Under the pieces are notes generated by a model. It was not told the origin of the DNA. It saw nothing but the letters and a program-made list of their open reading frames with translations, and did not search any database. The position numbers and the translations under genes were made by a program. This document shows, one piece after another, positions 35,266-43,983 of a DNA stretch of 64,000 nt. Source of the DNA: Methanosalsum natronophilum (GTDB taxonomy: Archaea; Halobacteriota; Methanosarcinia; Methanosarcinales; Methanosarcinaceae); assembly GCF_024808815.1 (NCBI RefSeq), contig NZ_JANUCS010000005.1:51656-115655 (forward strand). The letters run 5' to 3'. Positions within the stretch are counted from its first letter, which is position 1. The number at the start of each line of letters is the position of its first letter.

Positions 35266-35317
35266 TTTATCACGCTGAAGTAAGAAGACCACCGTTTTTA
35301 AACGGTGGATGAATTAC
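35266..35317. repeat. Solo IS605 left-end element, 52 bp
   Basis: Starts TTTATCACGCTGAAG, contains CCACCGTTTTTAAACGGTGG (perfect inverted repeat) and ends GAATTAC. It is identical to the same part of IS copy 2 and lies between convergent recJ-like and nrpR-like genes. No transposase or right end is attached. It may be a relic, a mini-element or a working terminator hairpin. Confidence 0.88.
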
Positions 35318-35320
35318 AGG

Positions 35321-36082
35321 TTAAATAATATCATCTATTAATTGCATTTCATCAATATCCAAAAGGGTAGACATTGCATTAATACTGATAAAATATCCAT
35401 TTTCTTGAACTACTGCCATTGGATTAGTACCACCGATTACAGCTATCCCAAAATGATCACGTTGAACATTAACATCAAGAACTCGTGAGTTGGGTTCACC
35501 TACCTCTAAAATACCACTTATACCAACATCAATCATATCAGCTAGAGTACTCTCAATATCATCTTTTGCAATCATGGGAGCCCCACGTAAACTGGCCAAT
35601 ATTTTCCCAGAACCCGTTCGAAGCATTCTGGAGACTGATGTTACTTCTTGTGACATCAGAACTTCAAGAGGGTCGATAGTAGTACTTTCATACCTTAATA
35701 CATCAGTAAACCTTGTAGGAACTCCATCTTTTATCTGTACAAGTCCACCAAATTGTGGTTTTACCAATATACCCGACTTGAGTAGGATCCCATCAACTGT
35801 TATACTGCAAACAGTAGCAATACCTATCATGTTTTCTTCTATCGTATACCCAGATATAGTGTCGCCACTTTCAAGGAGTTTTACATATGAACTAACTGTG
35901 AGACCGCTAGACATTGTTTTATTAAAAATGTTCAGAATTGCTTCAGCATCTTCTTCTTTAAATACTGAAATATTTACTACAAGATCGCCTTCCTCTTTTT
36001 TCGGATCGAATGTAGTCCTGTACATCAAATCTTCGATCTTAGCTGAAGTAAATTGGAGTCTATAACCTTGAGATTGCATCAT
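35321..36082 (-). CDS. NrpR regulatory-domain protein without HTH (NrpRII-like)
   Basis: 253 aa, one NRD (DUF128) domain. Features include [57 protein letters not shown] and [17 protein letters not shown]. NrpR represses nitrogen genes and responds to 2-oxoglutarate. In Methanosarcina two polypeptides occur: NrpRI with a winged helix and NrpRII with only the sensor domain. This protein lacks an HTH, and no HTH-coding sequence precedes it, which fits NrpRII. It needs NrpRI, not in the window, for DNA binding. Confidence 0.82.
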   Translation of the reverse strand: MMQSQGYRLQFTSAKIEDLMYRTTFDPKKEEGDLVVNISVFKEEDAEAILNIFNKTMSSGLTVSSYVKLLESGDTISGYTIEENMIGIATVCSITVDGILLKSGILVKPQFGGLVQIKDGVPTRFTDVLRYESTTIDPLEVLMSQEVTSVSRMLRTGSGKILASLRGAPMIAKDDIESTLADMIDVGISGILEVGEPNSRVLDVNVQRDHFGIAVIGGTNPMAVVQENGYFISINAMSTLLDIDEMQLIDDII

Positions 36083-36188
36083 CGTACCTCATGAAATATA
36101 CATTCTCCCGATAATAATAGTTGTTCATTTGAAATTAACATATATAGACTCAAGATAACAATAACAAATCTATAACGATGAGTTAGCT

Positions 36189-36935
36189 TCATTGCTTATA
36201 CAAAGAAGAAAATAGTTCTGTATGATTTTGGGGTTTTGTTAGGAATTCCAGCTTATCAATATCATATACTAGCTCATACATGTCTTTACCAGGAATTAGT
36301 CCAAACTCTCTTAACTTACCTGGTTTTTCTGTTCTTAGTTCAGGTATTTGTTCATATTCATTATTCTTTACAATTCCATCAACTAAAAAATAATACGTTG
36401 CACCTCTACATCTTCGATATGGTTCATATATAGACGAAAATTGAGAACAAACCCAATTTGCCATCCTTAATGTTGTAGTTGACCTGTTCAAAGTGACATG
36501 CCCATATCCAGGTGGAACAATTACCACATCTCCCTGATGAGCATTTATCTGAATATTATCTTCTATGACCTTATCGAAATAGTCATCAACTCTTTTTTGT
36601 AAAATATAAGTTGCTTTACCTTCAAGTACTTGATATACTTCAGGATAAGTTATTTTAGTGTCCGGAACAGAAGGATGATAATGTCCTGCAGTCTTCACAT
36701 ATTCATTCCCCATAATATATGGAGGTATTACTGTTATATCATACCTCAATTGATTATTTTGAATGATGAGATGTTCTTCTTCATTATGATAGAGGTCACG
36801 ATACATATAATATAATTCTTTATCTGGAGTTGATTTCAACCATTCCAAATCGTGAACTACATCTTTAATGTCATATAACATTCTGATATCAGGTTCGTTA
36901 TCACCTATTAAATCAAATTTTATACTCATTCCCAT
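36189..36935 (-). CDS. pgiA: Cupin-type archaeal glucose-6-phosphate isomerase
   Basis: 248 aa; ATG 36935 or in-frame ATG 36929. The cupin metal motif is TAGHYHPSVPDTKITYPEVY, giving two His and a Glu, followed by the second cupin motif GDVVIVPPGYGHVTLN. This family interconverts glucose-6-P and fructose-6-P with a bound metal. It is longer than the roughly 190-aa Pyrococcus enzyme by N- and C-terminal extensions. It is a single gene between nrpR-like and uvrC genes. Confidence 0.9.
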   Translation of the reverse strand: MGMSIKFDLIGDNEPDIRMLYDIKDVVHDLEWLKSTPDKELYYMYRDLYHNEEEHLIIQNNQLRYDITVIPPYIMGNEYVKTAGHYHPSVPDTKITYPEVYQVLEGKATYILQKRVDDYFDKVIEDNIQINAHQGDVVIVPPGYGHVTLNRSTTTLRMANWVCSQFSSIYEPYRRCRGATYYFLVDGIVKNNEYEQIPELRTEKPGKLREFGLIPGKDMYELVYDIDKLEFLTKPQNHTELFSSLYKQ

Positions 36936-37043
36936 ATTTCCACTCTTTGTTGCCCACTTTTAGAAAATCTTAATATAAGAGATTGTTATTTTCCTTATTA
37001 AGTTTTACTGATAGGAGTGCTTGATAGTTGGCAGCAAATGAGT

Positions 37044-38864
37044 TCATTCTTTTAACTGCTCAATTATTTTCTGTGCAAGGTTCTTACTTATACCATTGAT
37101 TTGACTTATTTCATCAGCTGAGGATTTTTCAATCATTTCAACTGATTTGAAATGCTCTAAAAGTGCTTTTTTTCTTGATTTCCCAATACCTGGAATGCTA
37201 TCAAGTCTGGAATTTGTCAGTTTAGCTGCCCTCTTTCTTCGATGAGATGAGACTGCGAACCTGTGTGCTTCATCTCGTATTCTCATAAGTAGATTTAATG
37301 ATGGAGAAGTCTTATCAAGAATGAGTGGCGGTATATCACCAGGGAACACTATAGTTTCAAATTTTTTAGCAAGACCAATGATTGGAATGTCTAAACCAAT
37401 ATCTTCCATTTCTTTTTCTGCGCTATTGACTTGTCCTTCACCCCCGTCAATTAGAACAAGGTCTGGTAATACTTTGTTTTCATGCATGAGTTTTGAATAT
37501 CTTCTATGTACAACTTCCCCAATCATTGCAATGTCGTTTGGTCCTTTAACTTTTTTTATGTTATATTGACGATATTCCTGATTTACTGGTAATCCACCCT
37601 GAAAGACTACTACTGATCCTACGGGGTCAGTACCCGATATATTAGATATATCAATCCCTTCTATGTAAAACGGTTTTTTAGGAAGTTGGAGTTTTTGAGC
37701 AAGATCGTCAATAGCTTCATTGACACGTTTATCAGGTGTTGCCCTACTTATCTTTTCATGGTTCACATACATCTTAGCATTCTTCTCAGCTAGTTCAACT
37801 AGTTTCTTTTTCTCTCCTTTAACAGGTACATTTATTTTCACATCTTTTCGTGATTTTTGAGATAACCATTTTTGTATCAATTCATTGTCAGGGATTTCAT
37901 GTGAGACCAAAATCTCGTTAGGTACAGGAGAATCCTGGTAATATTGTTTTATGAACTCGGCTAAAGTTTCTCCATCAAACTCATTATTTCCTGAAGATGT
38001 AAGGCCAAAATCTGCTTTACCTGCAATGATTCCATCACGTACATAAAATAATTGGATGTAAATATTCTCTGATTCTGCAACACCGGCAATAACATCTCTA
38101 TCATCCCACCCACTTGTGCTCACATGCTGATGGGATATCTCTTCAATTGTCCTTATATCGTCCCTAATTGAAGCAGCAGCTTCATAGTTCAGTTCAGAAG
38201 CATATAAATTCATTTTTTCTTTAAGACGTGACACTAGTCCACTAGCATCACCTTTAAACAAGTTTATAACTTCTGAGACCATCTCATTGTACTTTATAGG
38301 ATCGATATTTCCAGTACATGGCCCTAAACAGCGTTCAATATGATAATTCAAGCAAGGACGCGCATTCCATCCAAAACTAGTTACTTTCTTTTTACAACGC
38401 CTTATTCCAAAGGTTCTAGATAGAATATCTAGTGTTTTCCTGATAGGAAATACATTGGTATAGGGTCCAAAGTACAAAGACCCATCATTAAACTTACGAC
38501 GTGTCAAATAAATACGGGGGTACTGTGTATTTGTTGTTATCTTTACAAAAGGGTACCTCTTATCATCCTTTAACCGCACATTATATTTTGGACGATGCTT
38601 TTTGATCAAATTAGCTTCAAGGATAAGAGCTTCAACTTCAGAAGACGTAACAATATATTCAATATCTGCAATGTTCTTTACAAGCACCTGAGTTTTGGGT
38701 GAATAGATGTGTTTTGACTGAAAATATTGTTTTACCCTTTTCTTAAGAGACAATGCCTTACCAACATAAATCACAACATCTTCCTTGTCCTTCATCAAGT
38801 ATACGCCAGTCTCATCGGGTATTCCTTTAAGGATTTCTGTTATTTCTTGAGACAAACAAATCAC
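37044..38864 (-). CDS. uvrC: Excinuclease ABC subunit C
   Basis: 606 aa. GIY-YIG nuclease domain at the N-terminus (ETGVYLMKDKEDVVIYVGKA), UVR motif (LNYEAAASIRDDIRTIEE), RNase H-like 5-prime nuclease domain (LVLIDGGEGQVNSAEKEM) and C-terminal HhH motifs (RLDSIPGIGKSRKKALLEHF). It makes both incisions in bacterial-type nucleotide excision repair; methanosarcinal archaea acquired UvrABC from bacteria. Three bases separate it from the upstream exonuclease gene, so the two are co-transcribed. uvrA and uvrB are not in the window. Confidence 0.97.
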   Translation of the reverse strand: MICLSQEITEILKGIPDETGVYLMKDKEDVVIYVGKALSLKKRVKQYFQSKHIYSPKTQVLVKNIADIEYIVTSSEVEALILEANLIKKHRPKYNVRLKDDKRYPFVKITTNTQYPRIYLTRRKFNDGSLYFGPYTNVFPIRKTLDILSRTFGIRRCKKKVTSFGWNARPCLNYHIERCLGPCTGNIDPIKYNEMVSEVINLFKGDASGLVSRLKEKMNLYASELNYEAAASIRDDIRTIEEISHQHVSTSGWDDRDVIAGVAESENIYIQLFYVRDGIIAGKADFGLTSSGNNEFDGETLAEFIKQYYQDSPVPNEILVSHEIPDNELIQKWLSQKSRKDVKINVPVKGEKKKLVELAEKNAKMYVNHEKISRATPDKRVNEAIDDLAQKLQLPKKPFYIEGIDISNISGTDPVGSVVVFQGGLPVNQEYRQYNIKKVKGPNDIAMIGEVVHRRYSKLMHENKVLPDLVLIDGGEGQVNSAEKEMEDIGLDIPIIGLAKKFETIVFPGDIPPLILDKTSPSLNLLMRIRDEAHRFAVSSHRRKRAAKLTNSRLDSIPGIGKSRKKALLEHFKSVEMIEKSSADEISQINGISKNLAQKIIEQLKE

Positions 38865-38867
38865 GAA

Positions 38868-39629
38868 TTATTTATTTAGGAGGTTAGTAGCAAGGTCAGG
38901 ATATGTCAAATTTACTATAGATTCGAGGTTAATGATATCTTCTCGGTTATACTTAATCAATAAATCAAGTGCATCTTCGTTTCCACTTTTGTGCTCATAC
39001 CAAAGCCTTACAGCATCGAATCCATCAATGCCTACGGTATCAGCTTCCCTAGAAATACCAAGCTCTTGTTCAATTTTTTTCAGTCCACCTTTTAAGCCGA
39101 GACGACGTAGAGGATAAAGCAAATCTAAGTGCAGCTGGTCAAATTCGAGTTCAGGAAATTCGGATTTTATGAAAGGTAGATCAAACCTTGAACCATTGAA
39201 AGTTACTAGATATTTGTATTTGTTAAGTTCAGTTACAATTTCTTCCAGGTTATCATCTTTTATAAAGAATTTTGTATCCTTCCCATTATACACTCCAATC
39301 ACAGTAATATGGTTGCGATTCGGAGATAGACCTGTAGTTTCGATATCAACATAAGCTACAGAATCTGAGAAGTCATAGAATGCTCGCCAGTGCTCAGAGC
39401 GAGGTAAATTAGTTGAAAAGAAACGGTGATCCCCACAATCTAGACAATCCATGGATCTTTCAATTCCATTAAGTATTGTCTTTTTCTTGTTCAAAGAAAG
39501 TGGTACATCATCATATTGGTTAATAAACTCATTCCATGTGAAAATCCCAGTTGACCATATTTTCTTCTCAACTGTCTTTCCAATAGAGGGAATATGAACA
39601 TAAGTACTTTGAAGAATGTTTTGGGGCAT
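38868..39629 (-). CDS. DEDD-family RNase H-like exonuclease (YprB-like)
   Basis: 253 aa. The exonuclease motifs are VAYVDIETTGLSPNRNH (Asp95, Glu97), VTFNGSRFDLPFIKSEFP and KYNREDIINL. This is the RNase_H_2/YprB type, linked to DNA polymerase B-like exonucleases. The N-terminal part (TYVHIPSIGKTVEKKIWSTG) is HhH-like, and a DCLDCG pair may bind zinc. It sits directly upstream of uvrC with 3 bp between, suggesting a repair role. Substrate is unknown. Confidence 0.85.
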   Translation of the reverse strand: MPQNILQSTYVHIPSIGKTVEKKIWSTGIFTWNEFINQYDDVPLSLNKKKTILNGIERSMDCLDCGDHRFFSTNLPRSEHWRAFYDFSDSVAYVDIETTGLSPNRNHITVIGVYNGKDTKFFIKDDNLEEIVTELNKYKYLVTFNGSRFDLPFIKSEFPELEFDQLHLDLLYPLRRLGLKGGLKKIEQELGISREADTVGIDGFDAVRLWYEHKSGNEDALDLLIKYNREDIINLESIVNLTYPDLATNLLNK

Positions 39630-39737
39630 GATAAGCCTGGATAGTAATTTTTTTTTATTATTTATTAGTTAAATTGTTAGTTTAATTTAGTTTACCTCAG
39701 TGAACTAGTTCAATAGTAGATCAGCAATTAATTCAAA

Positions 39738-40364
39738 TTAAACTTTGTTGAACATATGAAATGCCTTGAAAATGCTATTTTCTCTTTCTTCGACAACCTC
39801 AAATCCATATTTTGAATATATATTTCTATTTAAATAATCTCCGGTGAATAGATAAGTCCCTTTACATTCGGTTTTAGAGCTGCAATAAGAAATGGTTTCA
39901 TTTATTAGAGATTTAGCAATTCCTTTACCCCTATACTCAGGTATAACACCGATTGCCTCCAGAAAAAGATACGGTTCATGGATGTGTTTTGATTTTTTAC
40001 CAAGTTTTAAGAGTGGATATACTTTTTTGAAATGTACGTATCTTAGCACAAATAAAAAATTGTACACCATTTTAAATGATTCTAAAGGCGCAACTCTGAT
40101 GTTTAAAGGAGCAGGGTTTACACTGGACATGGAAAACCCAACAACATTATTTTGGTCTAATGCTACAAAAATAGGTTGTTTTAGAGCTAAATACATAATC
40201 AATCTGGAATAAATAGATTTTTTCATTCTTTCTTTAGCATTAGTTGACCTGAGATCAAATGCATTTTTAAAAAAAGCTTCTTGTTCAAAGCATTTTATGA
40301 ACGTATCTGCACATGCAGCAACATGTTCTTTTTTTAAAGGTACTATTGAAATATGTGATGCCAT
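39738..40364 (-). CDS. GNAT-family N-acetyltransferase
   Basis: 208 aa. The acetyl-CoA site is visible as LEAIGVIPEYRGKGIAKSLI with the Q/RxxGxG/A loop, and the C-terminal part IYSKYGFEVVEERENSIFKA is the usual end of the fold. Acceptor unknown. It diverges from the Orc1/Cdc6-like gene across 109 bp of very AT-rich DNA. Confidence 0.85.
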   Translation of the reverse strand: MASHISIVPLKKEHVAACADTFIKCFEQEAFFKNAFDLRSTNAKERMKKSIYSRLIMYLALKQPIFVALDQNNVVGFSMSSVNPAPLNIRVAPLESFKMVYNFLFVLRYVHFKKVYPLLKLGKKSKHIHEPYLFLEAIGVIPEYRGKGIAKSLINETISYCSSKTECKGTYLFTGDYLNRNIYSKYGFEVVEERENSIFKAFHMFNKV

Positions 40365-40473
40365 GGATTACATTATATGCTATTATAATATTTATTCATA
40401 TGTAAAAAATAGTTTTGCGAATAAAGATAATTTTATTAGTAAGTAAATCAATCATTTTCTTATTGCTTATAAT

Positions 40474-41649
40474 ATGAAAACTTATGAGTTGAGATTGTTG
40501 TCAGGTATTTCAAGTATGAAAAACACAAATATCTTCAAACCAAAGTATGCCAATACAGATGAATGGTATACAATGGAGATAGACAGTATATTGTATAGAG
40601 AAGATCAAATAAATCAAGTTAAAGATGCACTTGAAAATAATATCAGTGGAAATAAGAATAGTGGTACTATAGTATTTGGTCCAGCTGGCACTGGAAAAAC
40701 AACTGTAGTTAACTTGATAATTGAACAGTTATTACAAGACGAGCGTGTTCAAAATAATGATTTCAACTACTATTACTTGAACTGTAGTTCATTTGAGGAT
40801 ATTGTTCCCATTTTACAAGAATTGGTACACATAATTTTTTCTGAGAGCAAGTTAGAATGTGATAGGATTGATGACCTTGCATCTTTCCTTAACCAGAAAT
40901 TAGAATGTTGCGAACAAACTTATATTTTAGTTTTCGATGATATAAAAAATCAATATATGATATCTAGTCTTATTGAGATATTCAAGGACAACAGTAACGT
41001 GAATGTTGTTGGTATATTAAATGATATCTACCTCAATGAAAGCCCAAATACAACTGTTATTCCATTCTTACCTTATGATCAAGATCAAATGTATAATATA
41101 ATTTTTAGAGCCGCTACTGAATTGTTTTATCCTGGTTCCTATACTGAAAGGGAACTGATGGAAATTCTCAAGTACGATGATTTAGGTAAAAATATAGAAC
41201 TTCTTCTAAATGCAGCCAGGGTTGCAGAGAGTATGAATAAACATCAGATTGATCTTGACTCGATTGTAACAGCGGAAAGATTAATTGAAGCTAGGCTTCT
41301 TTCACTCAAGCTTACTGCTTTATCTATGCACAGTAAGTTAGTCCTGATGTCATTATTATATTGTCAAAGACTCTATGATGAAATAAGGGTTAATGAACTC
41401 AATAATATCTATTACAGAATGTGTCTACAGACCAATGAGACATGTAAATCGTTAAGATATGTTAGTGAAGCGCTCTTAGAATTAGCTAACCTAGAATTTA
41501 TCGAATTAAAAAAAATTGGCACTTGTAGGAATCAGAACATTCCCTATGATGTCTTTTTGATAAGAAATAGTGATGATGTATTGAACTCTATTTTCTCCGA
41601 TGAAAAACTTGAGCCAATCGAGAAAATGTTCAAGTTAGAGTTCAATTGA
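40474..41649 (+). CDS. Divergent Orc1/Cdc6-like AAA+ ATPase
   Basis: 391 aa (ATG 40474; ATG 40516 possible). N-terminal region ILYREDQINQVKDAL resembles the Orc1/Cdc6 start, followed by Walker A VFGPAGTGKTT. Walker B is ILVFDDIKN, so the usual D-E is D-D. The C-terminal 150 residues look like a winged-helix region. It is shorter and more divergent than replication initiators and has no obvious ORB repeats beside it. It may be a paralogue with another role. Confidence 0.68.
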   Translation: MKTYELRLLSGISSMKNTNIFKPKYANTDEWYTMEIDSILYREDQINQVKDALENNISGNKNSGTIVFGPAGTGKTTVVNLIIEQLLQDERVQNNDFNYYYLNCSSFEDIVPILQELVHIIFSESKLECDRIDDLASFLNQKLECCEQTYILVFDDIKNQYMISSLIEIFKDNSNVNVVGILNDIYLNESPNTTVIPFLPYDQDQMYNIIFRAATELFYPGSYTERELMEILKYDDLGKNIELLLNAARVAESMNKHQIDLDSIVTAERLIEARLLSLKLTALSMHSKLVLMSLLYCQRLYDEIRVNELNNIYYRMCLQTNETCKSLRYVSEALLELANLEFIELKKIGTCRNQNIPYDVFLIRNSDDVLNSIFSDEKLEPIEKMFKLEFN

Positions 41650-41665
41650 TGCATTAATTTAAAAC

Positions 41666-43099
41666 TCAAATTCCTTCTTTTGCTTTTGAGAAATATTCTA
41701 TTGACTTACTCAATTCAGGATGGTCTTTTGCATATTCTTCAATATCAATGTTCTGAAGATAAGCATCGCATGCTTGAACCAGGGCTTTAGCACCGGCTTG
41801 AGTCCCATCGGGGTGTGAATGTACTCCTGATCCCATTGTAGTGATAAAATCAACATTTCCCATTACATCAATAAAAGATTTCAGTCTTACAGGATTCAGA
41901 CCTCCTGAAACTATAGGACAGCATTTCTTAATACCACGCCAGCTATCATCAACCAGTATCCTGTGATGTGATCTATCTTCGGTAATCAAGTCCTCTGTAT
42001 CTTTATCAAATCCCATTATTTTAGTCCATGTTTGTTCAAAGAAATGGCCTTCTGACTTAAAGTAAAGAATACCATGTGCTGCTACTATATCGTCTTCTGG
42101 CGTTCCTTTCATTTTACCTACTCCTGCAGTCCCTGTATGAATACCGGAAACCCCTGCAAGCCTAGCAAACTTGGATAAAACCAATACTGAAAAGCCTATA
42201 GGATTTTCTGGTCTTGTGAAACTACCGTGTCCAGCTCGATGGAAATGTATGAACACGTCAGGATATTTTCTTCTAAGGGTTTGTACAGCCATCCAACCCG
42301 CAGTAATTCCATCTATAAGAAATGCATAACTGCCAGGTTCAAACCCGGCATTCCTGATAAGTTCACAGCGATATACCATTGTATCAAAGTCGGCAGCTGA
42401 AACATTAAATGAGTGTACCTTTTTCTTGCCAGTAACACTTACTGCTTTATCCATTGCTTCTTTAACATGTTCGACCATTTTTTCATATGGACAAAAGTCT
42501 TGGTTTGCTTGTGGTTCATCATTTTTTACAAAGTCTCCACCACCAACCCAAAAGTCATAGCATACCTCTGCATATTCTGCAGAAGTTAGGCCCATCTTAG
42601 GTTTCACTATAGTTCCCAGTATTGGACGGTCATATACATCAAGATATTCTCTCATATGGTCCAATGTATAGCTTGGTCCATCATATTGTTCAAGCATTGA
42701 GGGCGGGAACCATACATCAAGTAATTTTAATGCTGATACTTCTTTCATACCCAAAATATTCCCAACAATATATGTTAGGATATTCTGAATATTCCCACCT
42801 CTATCAAATAACCTCCAAGGATATGCGATCCAGACAAGATTTTGATCAAGATCAATTTTATACACCAATGCATTCATTGTCTGAGAAAATGGCGTTTCTG
42901 TATTAACCTTGAAATTAGTTCCAGTAGATGATTCGGCAGCAACTTCAGAAGCAGCTTGTAGAATATTGAGCTTATCTCCTGATACCAGATGGAAAACACA
43001 TAACAGATATTCACCATTATGTGGATTGGGTAATTCTAAATTAACATAAGCTTGTTGTTTTGAATTCAGTGAGTTAATTAAATCATTTATTTGAACCAT
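41666..43099 (-). CDS. rbcL: RuBisCO large subunit, form II/III-like with insertion
   Basis: 477 aa. Catalytic residues are all visible: IVKPKMG (Lys167, Lys169), the carbamylated Lys192 in GGDFVKNDEPQ with Asp194 and Glu195, HFHRAGHG, and loop 6 Lys329 in GVGKMKG. N-terminal sequence (AAESSTGTNF, GEYLLCV) resembles form II enzymes. Between Trp358 and Arg388 there is an extra stretch of about 29 residues (from TKIMGFDKDTED to ILVDDSW) at the place of the assembly-domain insertion of Methanococcoides burtonii RuBisCO. It probably works in AMP/ribose-bisphosphate metabolism rather than a Calvin cycle. The gene stands alone. Confidence 0.94.
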   Translation of the reverse strand: MVQINDLINSLNSKQQAYVNLELPNPHNGEYLLCVFHLVSGDKLNILQAASEVAAESSTGTNFKVNTETPFSQTMNALVYKIDLDQNLVWIAYPWRLFDRGGNIQNILTYIVGNILGMKEVSALKLLDVWFPPSMLEQYDGPSYTLDHMREYLDVYDRPILGTIVKPKMGLTSAEYAEVCYDFWVGGGDFVKNDEPQANQDFCPYEKMVEHVKEAMDKAVSVTGKKKVHSFNVSAADFDTMVYRCELIRNAGFEPGSYAFLIDGITAGWMAVQTLRRKYPDVFIHFHRAGHGSFTRPENPIGFSVLVLSKFARLAGVSGIHTGTAGVGKMKGTPEDDIVAAHGILYFKSEGHFFEQTWTKIMGFDKDTEDLITEDRSHHRILVDDSWRGIKKCCPIVSGGLNPVRLKSFIDVMGNVDFITTMGSGVHSHPDGTQAGAKALVQACDAYLQNIDIEEYAKDHPELSKSIEYFSKAKEGI

Positions 43100-43153
43100 G
43101 CTTAATCTATGGACTGCAATCTATTTTAGCATTTTGGACATCTGTATTCCAGA

Positions 43154-43171
43154 GATTATGCCAGAATAATC
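43154..43171. promoter_or_regulatory. Inverted repeat upstream of RuBisCO gene
   Basis: GATTAT, six bases, ATAATC form a perfect inverted repeat 55-72 bp before the rbcL start. Its position is right for an operator. No other evidence supports it. Confidence 0.35.
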
Positions 43172-43282
43172 AGGACTCGCATGCTTATTCAACTTTTATT
43201 GTTAAATTGTCCGTGTTTATGCGTAAAGTAGTTCATTTTATACCAGTATAGACTAAAACCGATTTTTAACAAAAATTAATAT

Positions 43283-43873
43283 TTAAGTAGAACTACATCC
43301 CAACTTCTCATCCAGGTATATCGAAAAAAGTTCCAGATCATTTAACGGAATACTAATCTCACTTATAGAACTATTCGTGAAAAAATTGGTTAGTTCATTT
43401 GAATAAAGGTCCAGTTTTAATTCCCAGCTCTCTTTAATTTGTCTCTTTTTATCTAGCGGTACATCATCCATTTTAGCCAAACTTCCAACTACCCATTTAC
43501 TGAAATCTTTAATTATACTGTAACCTATGGGACACGGCTGTAATCCAATATCATTTCTCGACTCAGATACTTTAAATGGATACAGACCACAGACTAGCGG
43601 CCTCTCAACATATACCTCACAACGATGTGAATCGTCAAGAAATACACAGGGAAAATCTATCGTGTACAGATAAGAAACATCTTTTTCTATAGCTATATGT
43701 CTCTTTTTATCTGGTCTAAGTCTTAAAAGTGATTCTTTTTCTTCTTCAAATAAGTGTACCTTACCGTTCTTACAACAGTGTGAATTACAACTAGCTGGAC
43801 ATTGATATTGTTTTAAAATCCTTTGGATTATATCATAATGAACTATTTTCCTAATAAATGATGTTTGAGACAT
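43283..43873 (-). CDS. YkgJ-type Cys-cluster protein
   Basis: 196 aa from ATG 43873; GTG 43885 sits where the ribosome site GTGGT should be, so the ATG is preferred. Conserved cysteines are CPASCNSHCC near the N-terminus, FPCVFLDDSHRCEVYVERPL and VCGLYP, then QPCPIG. This is the UPF0153/CxxCxxCC family that probably binds a metal or Fe-S cluster. The exact role is unknown. Confidence 0.86.
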   Translation of the reverse strand: MSQTSFIRKIVHYDIIQRILKQYQCPASCNSHCCKNGKVHLFEEEKESLLRLRPDKKRHIAIEKDVSYLYTIDFPCVFLDDSHRCEVYVERPLVCGLYPFKVSESRNDIGLQPCPIGYSIIKDFSKWVVGSLAKMDDVPLDKKRQIKESWELKLDLYSNELTNFFTNSSISEISIPLNDLELFSIYLDEKLGCSST

Positions 43874-43983
43874 AAAAACTACCACTTTTAAAAAGTAAAA
43901 ACTATCAATACATTATAAACTTATCCTAAGTGCCTTGGATTATATAGACAGTGTCGTAAAGAATATGTAGCATCAAGCTATAA

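Noticed and set aside
35490..36065. A 191-codon frame opposite the NrpR-like gene
   Set aside because: It mirrors the codon pattern of the real gene and has no recognisable domain or ribosome site.
40365..40473. Replication origin beside the Orc1/Cdc6-like gene
   Set aside because: The gap is AT-rich, but I see no repeated ORB-like elements, and the protein is divergent.
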